Assembly: GCA_964344255.1 (NCBI GenBank)
Contig: CAYFMQ010000005.1
Coordinates: 124,001-188,000, forward strand
Length of the DNA stretch: 64,000 nucleotides
Source of the DNA: JAJFIE01 sp964344255
Lineage (GTDB): Bacteria > Pseudomonadota > Alphaproteobacteria > Rhodospirillales > Casp-alpha2
Direction: 5' to 3'
The translations under genes were made by a program, and so were the position numbers. The first letter of the stretch is position 1. Each line of letters starts with the position of its first letter. This document shows, one piece after another, positions 51,251-60,822 of the stretch. The notes beneath the pieces are model-generated. The model did no database searches. It was not told the DNA's origin and saw only the letters and a list, made by a program, of their open reading frames with translations.

Positions 51251-52926
51251 GTGTTCAAGAAGTGGTTTAGCCGCAAAAAAGACGAAGACGACGATGACGA
51301 CTTCGATGAGGACTTCGACGACGAAGACTTCGATGAAGACGATTTCGACGTGGATGACGCCGGTGGCGATGGACCCGGCGACGACTCCGGCATGGACGAC
51401 GCCGATGCGATGTCCGAACCTGACGCCCAGCCGCCCGATTCCGGTCCGGACGGCATGTCCGAGGCCGCCGGCGGCGAAGAGGGCCCAGAAGCGGGCGATA
51501 CCGAAGAAATGGATGGGCCAGCGGATGCGTCCGAAATGGGCGGCCTGCCTCCCGATAGTGACGGAGAAATTGAAGACATCGATTTCGGAGACGATGACGA
51601 CGACGATTATGATGATGACGATTACGACGACGATGAGGATGACGAGGACGAGGAAGAGGGCCGATTCGCCGCCATATGGGGAAACCCTTGGGCCCGGTAT
51701 TCCATCATCGGGTTCACGGCCCTGTTCCTGCTAGTTGGAATTGGCATCGGCGGCTGGATGTTTATCGCCGGTACGGCAGAAGAGGAAATGGTCCAGGAAA
51801 CGGCAGCGGCAACATCCGGCGGAGGGCTGCAACCTTCCGCTTCCGGTTCGCTGAATAACCTGAGCGCCTCGGGGCAGTTGCTGCCCCCGGCCGAAATGTC
51901 CGCCGAAAGCGTCAGCGGTGAGCAACTGTCTTCAGCCGGCGCAACCAGTGGGCTGGGAACGACCGGCGGGCTGAATGCCCTCAGTTCGGGCGGCGGCACC
52001 GGCGGGCTGAATACTCTTGGCGGCGGTCCGACCGATACGGCCGGTGGCGTCATCATACCGATGACGACGGCATCGTCGTTTAACCAGTTCCCGGATTATC
52101 CGACCAACGATTCGCTGCCGAAGGCGCCGGTTCCCGAACTGTTGCAGTTCCGGGATGGTGAACTGCCGTTGCCGAAAATAGCTGCGGACGGCAAGGTGTC
52201 GTGGCAGGAATACGCCCGCCCAAGCGAGGTGCCCTCGAACAAACGCAGGGTGGCGTTGCTGATTTCCGATCTGGGTCTCAGCCGTGCCGCGACATTGTCG
52301 GCAATCAGCAAATTGCCGTCCGCCGTCTCTCTGTCCTTCAGTCCCTATGCGGAGGAACTGGAACAGTGGATGATCCGCTCGCGCCGCCAGGGACATGAGG
52401 TGCTGCTCGGGATGCCCCTGGAATCAGGCCGTTTCCCCATTGAAGACCCGGGGCCGCTGGCGCTGAAGGTCAATCTTCCGGAGGCGGAAACACAGCGCCG
52501 GCTGGAAACCGTGCTTTCAAGCCAGCAGGGCTATATCGGCGTCGAGGTCTCCATGGGATCGAAGTACACCGCCGATGAGTTCAATGTGCGCGAGNNNNNN
52601 NNNNGTCACAACTGAATGCCCGCGGTCTGATGATCGTTGACGGCGCCTGGAACAACCGCTCGCTGATTCCCCGGCTGGCGAATGAAATGGCCATCCCGCA
52701 TGTCATCAGCAGTGTGCGTCTTGATGAAGTCATGGCCAAGGCCGCGATCGACGCGAAGCTGAAGGAACTGGATGCGGTTATCGAACTCAGGGGGTACGGC
52801 ATCGGTTCCACGACGATAACCCCGGCTGTTCTGGACCGTCTGCTGGCCTGGATATCGTCATTGCCCGGGAAAAACATCGAGCTTGTGCCGGTCAGCGCCC
52901 TGATCAGGACGGGGCCGGAGTCCTGA
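51251..52926 (+). CDS. Divergent polysaccharide deacetylase, broken by an assembly gap
   Basis: Membrane-anchored protein of the divergent polysaccharide deacetylase family (DUF610/YibQ type). Residues 1-140 are extremely acidic (runs of Asp and Glu); a single membrane helix follows (IIGFTALFLLVGIGIGGWMF); then a low-complexity Gly/Ser/Leu linker; then the deacetylase-like domain from about residue 330 (RRVALLISDLGLSRAATLSA, LLGMPLESGRFP). Ten N at 52595-52604 interrupt it, and the frame differs on the two sides because the true gap length is unknown; the C-terminal part (LNARGLMIVDGAWNNRS) clearly continues the domain. The gene is therefore intact in all likelihood. It sits in the usual place between ctpA and rppH. 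Confidence 0.85.
52595..52604. other. Assembly gap (10 N)
   Basis: Fixed-length run of N inside the polysaccharide deacetylase gene. Coding continues on both sides in different frames. Confidence 0.97.
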
Positions 52927-52933
52927 CAGAATA

Positions 52934-53416
52934 ATGATGTCCGATAGCGACTCTTCTCTCCCATTCCGCCCCTGTGTCGGCGCTATGGTCCTGAACGCCC
53001 AGGGCGACGTGTTTATCGGCAAGAGGGTGGGGCTGGAGAACAGCCCCCATGCCTGGCAAATGCCCCAGGGCGGTATCGATAAAGGCGAAGACCCCTACAA
53101 CGCCGCCCTGCGGGAGTTGGAAGAGGAAACGGGGATTCATTCCGTTGAACTGATCGAAGAATGCGAAGAATGGCTGTCCTATGACCTGCCGGAGGAGCTG
53201 ATGGGCAGATGGGCTGGAAAATACCGGGGACAGACCCAGAAATGGTACGTGTTCCGGTTTATCGGTGACGAGGCGGAAATCGATCTGCAGAAACATCAGC
53301 CGCCTGAGTGCTGTGAGTGGAAATGGACGCCGATGAAAGGCATCGCAGATCTGGTCATCCCCTTCAAGCGACATGTTTACGAAGCGCTGGTCAGCAAATT
53401 TTCCGGACTGGACTGA
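52934..53416 (+). CDS. rppH: RNA 5'-pyrophosphohydrolase
   Basis: A 160-residue Nudix hydrolase that removes pyrophosphate from mRNA 5' ends and starts decay. Nudix box GGIDKGEDPYNAALRELEEE followed by TGI; also AWQMPQGG and the GQTQKWYVFRF segment of RppH. Two ATG codons in tandem (52934, 52937) are both possible starts. Confidence 0.96.
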   Translation: MMSDSDSSLPFRPCVGAMVLNAQGDVFIGKRVGLENSPHAWQMPQGGIDKGEDPYNAALRELEEETGIHSVELIEECEEWLSYDLPEELMGRWAGKYRGQTQKWYVFRFIGDEAEIDLQKHQPPECCEWKWTPMKGIADLVIPFKRHVYEALVSKFSGLD

Positions 53417-53517
53417 TACTCGGGACAGGGTGATGTGGTTGCGTGTCGGCTGAGATCGTGGCAAACGTGCGGTTCTGAAACTTTGGCTCTCTGATAGGCT
53501 GAAACGGGGTTTGGGTA

Positions 53518-54492
53518 ATGATCTACCTGAAAGTGGCGATTGGGTTTGTCCTGTTGCTCGTCGCTGCGGAATTCATGGTTCGCGGCGCCGTCGCCCTTGC
53601 CCGGAGAATGAACGTCTCGCCCCTGGTGATCGGCATGACGATTATCGCCGTTGGAACGTCCGCGCCGGAACTGGTTGTCGGGCTTGAAGCCGGCCTGAAG
53701 GGCGCTGGCGGACTGGCGCTCGGGAACGTCGTCGGTTCCAATATCGCCAATGTCCTGCTGGTTCTTGGCGTTGCCGGGATGGTCTCGCCCATCATTTCCA
53801 AGGAAGGGGCGCTGCAACGTGACGGTGTCGTGTTGATCGGCGGCAGCATCCTGTTTACGTTTTTTTGCATCCAAGGATCCATTGAAAGGACTCCGGGACT
53901 GATTCTGGTGGCCGCCTTTGCTGTATTCCTTTTCGCTTCCTATCGACGGGAACACGACAAGGGCGGACCGGATGCGGAATTGCATCTTGAGGAAGTCGAG
54001 GAAGTCGGGAGCCTGCCGGACAGTATCTGGATCGTCCTGCTGGCCCTGTTCGGCGGCATGGCCGGTATCCTCTTCGGCGCCGACCTTCTGGTCACAGGCG
54101 GTGTTGAAATCGCCCGGGTCTTTGGCGTGTCGGAGGAAGTCATCGGCCTGACGCTGATTGCGCTGGGAACGTCCCTGCCGGAACTGGCGGCATCCGTTGT
54201 CGCAGCTATGCGCGGGCATGCGGACGTCGCCATCGGCAACGTCGTGGGGTCCAACCTTTTCAATATCCTGGGCATTGCCGGCATCGTCGCCGTCGTGACG
54301 CCGTTGCCCGTGTCCTCGCAGATGGTTTCCTTCGATATCTGGGTCATGTTGGCGTCGACGGCGATTATGCTACCCTTGCTGATCTGGGGCTGGCGGCTGA
54401 ACCGTTCCGTTTCCACGGTGTTTGTCGCCGTCTACGCCGGGTATATCGCCCTTCAGGCTTTTGGCGTGGAACGGGCCCTGGCGGCGTTCTGA
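53518..54492 (+). CDS. Calcium/sodium antiporter (CaCA family, YrbG type)
   Basis: A 324-residue inner-membrane exchanger with about ten helices and the two inverted alpha repeats: IAVGTSAPELVVG (with GNVVGSNIANVLLVLG) and IALGTSLPELAASV (with GNVVGSNLFNILGI). A hydrophilic loop in the middle is rich in Glu. The family exchanges Ca2+ for Na+ or H+. Confidence 0.93.
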   Translation: MIYLKVAIGFVLLLVAAEFMVRGAVALARRMNVSPLVIGMTIIAVGTSAPELVVGLEAGLKGAGGLALGNVVGSNIANVLLVLGVAGMVSPIISKEGALQRDGVVLIGGSILFTFFCIQGSIERTPGLILVAAFAVFLFASYRREHDKGGPDAELHLEEVEEVGSLPDSIWIVLLALFGGMAGILFGADLLVTGGVEIARVFGVSEEVIGLTLIALGTSLPELAASVVAAMRGHADVAIGNVVGSNLFNILGIAGIVAVVTPLPVSSQMVSFDIWVMLASTAIMLPLLIWGWRLNRSVSTVFVAVYAGYIALQAFGVERALAAF

Positions 54493-54507
54493 TACGGGAC
54501 AGGCACG

Positions 54508-55332
54508 ATGTCGGAAGAAAACACGGTTAACGATAATGTTCCCGGGACGGTTTTGATCACTGGCGCGGCGAAGCGGATCGGCCGGGCGATTGCCCTCGAT
54601 CTGGCCCAGCACGGCTGGAACATCGCCGTCCATTTCAATTCCTCGCAGGCGGAAGCGGAAGAAGTCGCCGGGGAAATCGCCGCCCATGGCGTCGCCGTGG
54701 ATATATTCAAGGCCGACCTGGCGGATGAACAGGCCTGTGAACAACTGGTGCCAGCCATCAACGGGAAAATGGGACCGCTGAGCTGTTTGATCAACAACGC
54801 CTCCGTCTTCGAGCACGACACGCCGGAAACGGCGACACGGCAGTCCTGGGACCGACACATGCAGATCAACCTGCGCGCGCCCTTCGTCCTGACCCAGGGG
54901 TTCAGGGCCCAGTTACCCGAAACCCGGGAAGGTAACGTTATCAACATCATCGACCAGCGCGTCTGGAACCTGACGCCGGTATTCACGTCCTATACCCTGT
55001 CAAAAAGCGGTCTATGGGCCCTGACGCGGACATTGGCGCAGGGCTTGGCGCCGCATATCAGGGTCAACGCCATCGGCCCCGGGCCGACGATCAAGAACAC
55101 GTTCCAGTCACAGGAGAACTTCGACCGCGAATGGCAGTCGGTGCTGTTGGGACGCAAGGTGGATTTGCGAGAAATCTGCGAAGCGATCCGGTTTATCCTG
55201 GACGCCCGGTCGATGACCGGACAGATGATCGCCCTCGACAGCGGGCAGCATCTTGGCTGGACGTCCTCCGATGGCCTTTCCCCCGCCAGTGACAACGAGA
55301 CGCAGGAAACGGATGAGGAGGTCCGGCCATGA
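54508..55332 (+). CDS. SDR oxidoreductase, pteridine reductase (FolM)-like
   Basis: A 274-residue short-chain dehydrogenase. NADPH motif TGAAKRIGRAIALDL near residue 17, LINNASVFEHD, and the catalytic Tyr-Lys in SYTLSKSGLW. The TGAAKRIG form, with Arg after Lys, is typical of the pteridine reductase/FolM group. The gene overlaps folB by 4 bases, which supports a role in reducing dihydropterins or folates. Confidence 0.87.
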   Translation: MSEENTVNDNVPGTVLITGAAKRIGRAIALDLAQHGWNIAVHFNSSQAEAEEVAGEIAAHGVAVDIFKADLADEQACEQLVPAINGKMGPLSCLINNASVFEHDTPETATRQSWDRHMQINLRAPFVLTQGFRAQLPETREGNVINIIDQRVWNLTPVFTSYTLSKSGLWALTRTLAQGLAPHIRVNAIGPGPTIKNTFQSQENFDREWQSVLLGRKVDLREICEAIRFILDARSMTGQMIALDSGQHLGWTSSDGLSPASDNETQETDEEVRP

Positions 55333-55706
55333 CAGAGGAAAATCTGTACCAGGTATTCATCCGGGATCTTGTCCTTGACTGTTCGATCGGCATTCACGAT
55401 CACGAAAAGGAATCCCCCCAGCGCGTGCGCCTGAACATCGACCTCTCGGTCCGTGAATACGGCGATGACCTGGACGACAACTACGAGAACGTCGTCTGTT
55501 ACGAGAAAATCGCCAACGGCGTGAAGGAACTGATCGCACAGGGGCACGTCAATCTGGTTGAGACGCTGGCCGAAAATATCGCCGCCATCTGCCTTAGAAA
55601 TAAACGTGTCAGAACAGCAAGAATCAGGGTTGAAAAACTCGACATTCTGGCGGATGCAACCAGCGTCGGGGTCGAGATTGAGCGATTCAATTCGGATGGT
55701 GAGTAG
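55329..55706 (+). CDS. folB: Dihydroneopterin aldolase
   Basis: A 125-residue folate-synthesis enzyme. CSIGIHDHEKESPQRVRLNI and the Glu in LVETLAENIAAICL are the active-site segments. ATG overlaps the SDR stop (ATGA). Confidence 0.93.
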   Translation: MTEENLYQVFIRDLVLDCSIGIHDHEKESPQRVRLNIDLSVREYGDDLDDNYENVVCYEKIANGVKELIAQGHVNLVETLAENIAAICLRNKRVRTARIRVEKLDILADATSVGVEIERFNSDGE

Positions 55707-56101
55707 ACGCAAACTGTAAAAAAAACGAGCCAACCCATTGTCTCGTAAAAGATTTTTCGTTACTGGAACGGTTCGAGTTTTGCACAGGTTGTTTTCCGTC
55801 TAGGCATATTGTCCGTAATACAGGTAAATATGACGTATCACAGGAATGTTACAGTAATATGGCTAAATTTTCCCGGATACATCATAAATTTCAATGACTT
55901 AGGTTTTTGCCTAAAAATTGTGCAAAATCGCTAAGTGTGTGGTATTCCAAGCTTCCTGTTTTCCAGGCCCGTATTCTCCACAACGTTATCCACAGGAGTC
56001 GTGGATAGTTGTGTCCATGCATACGTGGATACAGATTGTGTAAAATTTTAAGCATACAATATTGATCATTTTCGTGACCTTCCGTTGACGGATGGGATGT
56101 C
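55707..56101. other. 395-bp AT-rich non-coding region before uvrC
   Basis: No gene. AT-rich throughout, with a poly-A stretch near the start and the DnaA-box-like cluster listed separately at its right side. Confidence 0.7.
55974..56045. promoter_or_regulatory. Cluster of DnaA-box-like sequences
   Basis: Five sites in 72 bp: TTCTCCACA (55974, one mismatch), TTATCCACA (55986-55994, the perfect consensus), and on the minus strand CTATCCACG (56000-56008), GTATCCACG (56024-56032) and TTTTACACA (56037-56045, fits TTWTNCACA). AT-rich DNA adjoins on both sides. This could be an origin, a DnaA-titration site or a DnaA-controlled uvrC promoter. Confidence 0.6.
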
Positions 56102-58126
56102 GTGGCGCACATTCGGGGTATGGTTTCGCCTAAAAATACAACCGATTTGACCGCTATCGACGAGACGGTTCCGGCGGACGACGGCGCTGCCGGGCCGCCA
56201 AGTGGTGTCGAGGTCATAAAGTCCTATCTGAAGACCCTGCCCAACAGCCCCGGCGTCTACCGGATGATCAATGCCCGCGATGATGTGCTCTATGTGGGCA
56301 AGGCGAAGAACCTGAAAAAGCGGGTAACCAGCTATACCAACCTGAATCGTCAGTCGAACCGTTTACGCAGGATGATCATGGAAACCGTTTCCATGGAGTT
56401 CGTCACCACGCATACGGAGGCGGAGGCCCTGCTGCTCGAAGCCAACCTGATCAAGCGCTATGCCCCTCGCTACAATATCCTGCTGCGTGACGACAAATCG
56501 TTCCCGCTGATCCTGCTCACCCAGGACCATGCCTTTCCGCAGATCCTCAAGCATCGGGGCGCGCAGAAACGGAAGGGAGCCTATTTCGGGCCCTTTGCAT
56601 CCGCCTGGGCGGTCAATGAGACGCTGAATTTCCTGCAGCGTGTTTTTCTGCTCAGGACGTGCTCCGACTCGACCTTCGATTCCAGGACGCGCCCTTGCCT
56701 GCTCTATCAGATCAAGCGCTGCTCCGCGCCCTGCGTGGGCCGCATCGATGAAGCGGGTTACAGCGAACTGGTCTCCCAGGCCCGCGACTTCCTCTCGGGC
56801 CGCAGCAAGAATATCCAGCAGAACCTGGCCAGGAAGATGCAGGCCGCCAGCGACGCCCTGGAATACGAGGAAGCCGCCCAGTACCGGGACCGCATCCAGG
56901 CGCTGACCCGGATCCAGGCGCATCAGGACATCAACCTGTCCGGTCTGGACGTGGCGGACGTGATCGCCGTCCACCACGACGGCGGTCATTGCTGTATCCA
57001 GGTGTTCTTCTTCCGCGGCGGGCATAACTACGGCAACCGGGCCTATTTCCCCAGCCATACGCGCGATGAGACCCCGGAAATGGTGCTGGAAGCCTTCCTC
57101 GGACAATTCTACGCCCGTACGCCGCCGCCGAGGCAGATCCTGCTGAACATGAAAACGCCCAACCAGGACCTGGTGGAGGAAGCCATGGCGCTGCGGGCGG
57201 ATCACAAGGTCCGCATCCTGGTGCCGAGCCGGGGCGACACGCGTAAGCTCGCGCTCCATGCGGAAAGCAATGCCAGGGAGGCGCTGAGCCGCCGGTTGTC
57301 GGAAAGCGCAACGCAGCGCAAGCTGCTGGACGGGTTGGCCCGGGTGCTGGATATGGACGGAACCCCGGAACGCATCGAAGTCTATGACAACTCCCATGTT
57401 TCCGGTACGTCCGCCGTCGGCGCCATGATCGTGGCCGGCCCGGAAGGCATGGTGAAGAACGCCTATCGCAAGTTCAATATCAAGGGTGCGGCATCGTCCA
57501 CCGCCGCGGAATCCGCTTCCGGCCCGGCTGCGGGACTGGCGGAGAACGCTCAGCAGCCCTTTGGCCGGCAAGGGGAAGGCTACGAACCAGGCGACGATTA
57601 CGCCATGATGCGCGAGGTCCTGACCCGGCGCTTCTCGCGCGCCATCAAGGAAGATCCCGACAGGGAACGCGGACAATGGCCGGACCTGGTCCTCGTGGAC
57701 GGCGGCAAGGGGCAGCTTGGCGTGGCGCTGGAGGTCATGGCCGAACTGGGCATTGACGATGTCAGTGTCGCCGCCGTCGCCAAGGGTCCTGACCGGAACG
57801 CGGGGAAAGAGCGCATCTTCCTGCCGGACAAGACGCCCATCGACCTGGAATCCCGCGATCCCGTTCTGTATTTTATCCAGCGCCTGCGAGACGAGGCCCA
57901 CCGCTTCGCCATCGGTACGCACCGCAAGAAGCGGGGAAAATCAACGCAGAAATCCGCCCTGGACGAGATTCCCGGCATCGGCGCCAGGCGAAAGAAGGCC
58001 CTGTTGCACCACTTCGGCGCCGTATCGGCCATATCGCAGGCGGGATTAAGCGATTTACAGGCCGTCGAGGGCGTCAGCGAAGCCATGGCCAGTAAAATCT
58101 ATGACTGGTTTCACCCCGATGGATAG
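56102..58126 (+). CDS. uvrC: UvrABC endonuclease subunit C
   Basis: A 674-residue nucleotide-excision repair nuclease. The GIY-YIG domain (GVYRMINARDDVLYVGKAKN) makes the 3' cut; then a UVR UvrB-binding motif (LEYEEAAQYRDRIQAL), the RNase H-like 5' nuclease domain (IEVYDNSHVSGTSAVGAMIV, PDLVLVDGGKGQLG) and C-terminal helix-hairpin-helix (LDEIPGIGARRKKALL). The start is GTG 56102 or ATG 56120. The DnaA-like cluster lies in its upstream region. Confidence 0.97.
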   Translation: MAHIRGMVSPKNTTDLTAIDETVPADDGAAGPPSGVEVIKSYLKTLPNSPGVYRMINARDDVLYVGKAKNLKKRVTSYTNLNRQSNRLRRMIMETVSMEFVTTHTEAEALLLEANLIKRYAPRYNILLRDDKSFPLILLTQDHAFPQILKHRGAQKRKGAYFGPFASAWAVNETLNFLQRVFLLRTCSDSTFDSRTRPCLLYQIKRCSAPCVGRIDEAGYSELVSQARDFLSGRSKNIQQNLARKMQAASDALEYEEAAQYRDRIQALTRIQAHQDINLSGLDVADVIAVHHDGGHCCIQVFFFRGGHNYGNRAYFPSHTRDETPEMVLEAFLGQFYARTPPPRQILLNMKTPNQDLVEEAMALRADHKVRILVPSRGDTRKLALHAESNAREALSRRLSESATQRKLLDGLARVLDMDGTPERIEVYDNSHVSGTSAVGAMIVAGPEGMVKNAYRKFNIKGAASSTAAESASGPAAGLAENAQQPFGRQGEGYEPGDDYAMMREVLTRRFSRAIKEDPDRERGQWPDLVLVDGGKGQLGVALEVMAELGIDDVSVAAVAKGPDRNAGKERIFLPDKTPIDLESRDPVLYFIQRLRDEAHRFAIGTHRKKRGKSTQKSALDEIPGIGARRKKALLHHFGAVSAISQAGLSDLQAVEGVSEAMASKIYDWFHPDG

Positions 58127-58218
58127 ATATTCCGGCTTGTAGGGTGTAAGACATCCCGTATAAACCTGTTACAAGAAAAATGTTCCCAGGAAACAGGCGT
58201 GGAACACGAAGGAAAACA

Positions 58219-58830
58219 ATGTATCTCGCACTTCCCAATATCCTGACCTATACACGGATCGTCGCGATTCCGGTCGTGGTCGGACTGTTTTTCCTGGATG
58301 ACCCCCTGGGCAGCTGGCTTGCTTTCAGCTTTTACGTTTATGCCTGCATCACGGATTTCTTCGACGGCTACCTGGCCCGTGCCTGGCACCAGCAATCGGC
58401 GCTCGGGCGTTTCCTGGACCCCATCGCCGACAAGCTGCTGGTGGCTGGCGTGCTGTTCGCCTTGGTGGGCGCCGACAGGATCAGCCAATACACGATCATT
58501 CCCGCCGGTATCATCCTGGGCCGGGAAATCCTGGTGTCGGGGTTAAGGGAGTTCCTGATCGAGTTGCGCGTCGGCATGCCGGTCAGCCAACTGGCGAAAT
58601 GGAAGACCGGTATCCAGATGCTGGCGCTCGGATTCCTGATCGTCGGACCCAACGGCCCGGATTTCTGGGGCGTGCCGACCCTGATGATCGGGGTCTACGG
58701 CCTCTGGATTTCGGCCCTATTGACCCTTGTCACCGGGTTTGACTATCTCTATGTGGGCTTGAAACATATCCGGGAAACCGACGAGGCGCCTGCGGCCCGG
58801 CATCCGCACGAGTCGGAAAAGACAGACTAA
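58219..58830 (+). CDS. pgsA: CDP-diacylglycerol-glycerol-3-phosphate 3-phosphatidyltransferase
   Basis: A 203-residue membrane enzyme for phosphatidylglycerol synthesis. The CDP-alcohol motif is complete: DFFDGYLARAWHQQSALG with FLDPIADK. Several membrane helices. The ATG at 58219 is preferred (AAGGA upstream) over an upstream in-frame ATG. It follows uvrC, a common pairing. Confidence 0.95.
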   Translation: MYLALPNILTYTRIVAIPVVVGLFFLDDPLGSWLAFSFYVYACITDFFDGYLARAWHQQSALGRFLDPIADKLLVAGVLFALVGADRISQYTIIPAGIILGREILVSGLREFLIELRVGMPVSQLAKWKTGIQMLALGFLIVGPNGPDFWGVPTLMIGVYGLWISALLTLVTGFDYLYVGLKHIRETDEAPAARHPHESEKTD

Positions 58831-58856
58831 CTTCTGGCAGAGATGAACGATAAATC

Positions 58857-59378
58857 ATGAAAATGTTCGGCTTGGCAGGATGGAGCGGCAGCGGCAAGAC
58901 CACACTGGTCGTCAAGCTGCTGCCGGAAATCATCGGGCGCGGCTACCGTGTTTCGACCATGAAACACACCCATCACCAGTTCGACATGGACAAGCCCGGC
59001 AAGGATTCCCATAACCACCGCATGGCGGGCGCGGAAGAGGTCATGGTGACGTCATCCACCCGCTGGGCCCTGCTGCATGAGCTGCGCGGCGACGCCGAAC
59101 CGGATATCGAGACCCTGATCAGCCGCATGTCGCCGGTCGATCTGGTGCTGATCGAGGGCTTCAAGTCCTACCCCCACGCCAAGCTGGAGGTCCACCGCCC
59201 GTCGCTGGGCAAGGATTTGCTGGCGGAAAGTGATGACAGTGTGGTCGCCATCGCCACGGACGAGCCGTTTTCGTTCGGTTCGCTGCCGATCCTTGATCTG
59301 GACGATACGAAAGCGATCGCCGATTTCATCATCGGTCACACCGGCCTGGTATCGGAGAGCAGGAATGGCGCAGCTTAA
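58857..59378 (+). CDS. mobB: Molybdopterin-guanine dinucleotide biosynthesis protein B
   Basis: A 173-residue P-loop protein that aids attachment of GMP to molybdopterin. Walker A GWSGSGKTTL near residue 8, KHTHHQFDMDKPGKDS, and the LVLIEGFKSYPHAKLEVHR segment. Start of the moco operon; moeA begins 14 bases before its stop. Confidence 0.94.
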   Translation: MKMFGLAGWSGSGKTTLVVKLLPEIIGRGYRVSTMKHTHHQFDMDKPGKDSHNHRMAGAEEVMVTSSTRWALLHELRGDAEPDIETLISRMSPVDLVLIEGFKSYPHAKLEVHRPSLGKDLLAESDDSVVAIATDEPFSFGSLPILDLDDTKAIADFIIGHTGLVSESRNGAA

Positions 59379-60554
59379 GGACGATTGTTTCGCCTTCGGC
59401 GGGGACCTGACGCCTCTGGATGAGGCTCTGGAAGCCATGCGCCAGCGCATCGACACCGTGGTTGATCCCCGCCAGGCGCCCGTTGACCAGGCCCTGGGCT
59501 GTATCCTGGCAGACGACATCGTTTCCGGGCGCAATGTGCCGCCCCACGACAACAGCGCCGTCGATGGTTACGCCGTCTATTTCGAGGACCTGGAGAAAGA
59601 CAAGGAAACCAGGCTCCCCTTTACGGGCAGGATCGCCGCCGGCCATCCCCTGGACAGGCCTGCCGTTCACGGCGAAGCCCTGCGCATCTTCACCGGCGCG
59701 CCCATGCCCCTCGGCCCGGACGGCACACAGGCGAGCGGCCCGGATACGGTTTTCATGGAAGAAGACGTTACCGTCGACGGTGATATNNNNNNNNNNGGCC
59801 GCAGGACCTGGGGCTGGCCGCCTCCGTCGGGCTGGACACTCTGCCGGTCTATGCGCCGCTGCGCGTCGCCGTGTTTTCCACCGGCGATGAAATCCGCGAT
59901 CCGTCCGGCGAAGCGCCCGAAGGCTGCGTGTTCGACGCCAACCGCTTCACCATCAAGGGCCTGCTGAACGGCCTGGGGTGCGCGGTGACCGACCTGGGCA
60001 TCCTGGGCGATGATCTGGACGAGATCGGCGCCGCCCTTGATGCCGCCTCGGGTAAACATGACCTGCTGATCACCTCGGGCGGCGTTTCGGCGGGCGAGGA
60101 AGATCACGTCAAGGCCGCCGTGGAAGCCAGGGGCACCATTCATCACTGGCGGCTGGCGATCAAGCCGGGCCGACCCATAGCGCTGGGCCAGGTCAACGGA
60201 ACGGCCTTCGTCGGACTGCCGGGCAATCCCGTCGCCGCCATTGTGACGTTCATGGTGCTGGCGCGGCCGATGATCCTGTGGATGTCCGGCGCCCGTGACG
60301 CCCGGGCCCGGTGCTTCGCGGTCACGGCGGCCTTCGATTACAAGAAAAAGGCGGGCCGCCGCGAATGGGTTCGCGTAAGATTGGATATGGACGACAGCGG
60401 CCGGTTGATCGCCCGCAAGGATTTTTCCAGCGGCGCCGGCATCCTGACCTCCATGGTGGGCGCCGAAGGACTGGTCGAACTGGCGGAGGATTGCGAGAAG
60501 GTGTCATCCGGCGACCAGGTTTCTTTTTTACCCTTTAGCGAGGTAACGGGATGA
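59365..60554 (+). CDS. moeA: Molybdopterin molybdenumtransferase, broken by an assembly gap
   Basis: MoeA inserts molybdate into molybdopterin. The first part carries PHDNSAVDGYAVYFED and IFTGAPMPLG; after ten N (59787-59796) it resumes with PQDLGLAASVGLDTLPVYAP and VFSTGDEI, TSGGVSAGEEDHVK, GKPGRP-like IKPGRPIALG and GLPGNPVAA. The frame changes across the gap. About 40 residues of the usual family sequence (the segment with the conserved G-x-N-x-R and GED) are missing at that point, so the true gap is longer than 10 bases. The gene is probably complete in the organism. The ATG at 59365 overlaps mobB. Confidence 0.9.
59787..59796. other. Assembly gap (10 N)
   Basis: Run of N inside moeA. 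A missing stretch of roughly 120 bp is inferred from the family alignment pattern. Confidence 0.97.
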
Positions 60555-60802
60555 AGTTGCTCTATTTCGCATGGCTCCGGGAAAAGGTCGGCACGGCCCG
60601 GGAAGAGGCCGAGCCGCCGGAAAGCGTTGTCACGGTAAAGGACCTGATCGGCTGGCTGGTGGCGCGCGGCGAAGGCTACGGCGTGGCGTTCGCTGACCTG
60701 TCCGTTGTCCGGGTTGCCGTGAATCAGGAGTATGTCACACTGGACCATGCCCTGAACGCAGGCGATGAAGTCGCGTTTTTCCCGCCGGTGACCGGCGGAT
60801 AG
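60551..60802 (+). CDS. moaD: Molybdopterin synthase small subunit
   Basis: An 83-residue ubiquitin-like sulfur carrier. It ends FFPPVTGG, the C-terminal Gly-Gly that is thiocarboxylated. ATG overlaps the moeA stop. Confidence 0.95.
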   Translation: MKLLYFAWLREKVGTAREEAEPPESVVTVKDLIGWLVARGEGYGVAFADLSVVRVAVNQEYVTLDHALNAGDEVAFFPPVTGG

Positions 60803-60822
60803 GCTGACAAGGGAAGGCCGCA

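Noticed and set aside
51251..52615. Deacetylase-like gene as a truncated pseudogene
   Set aside because: The apparent stop lies only a few bases after an assembly gap of unknown length; the domain continues in another frame.
56363..57922. 519-codon minus-strand frame inside uvrC
   Set aside because: uvrC has all expected domains; the reverse frame has no recognisable motif.
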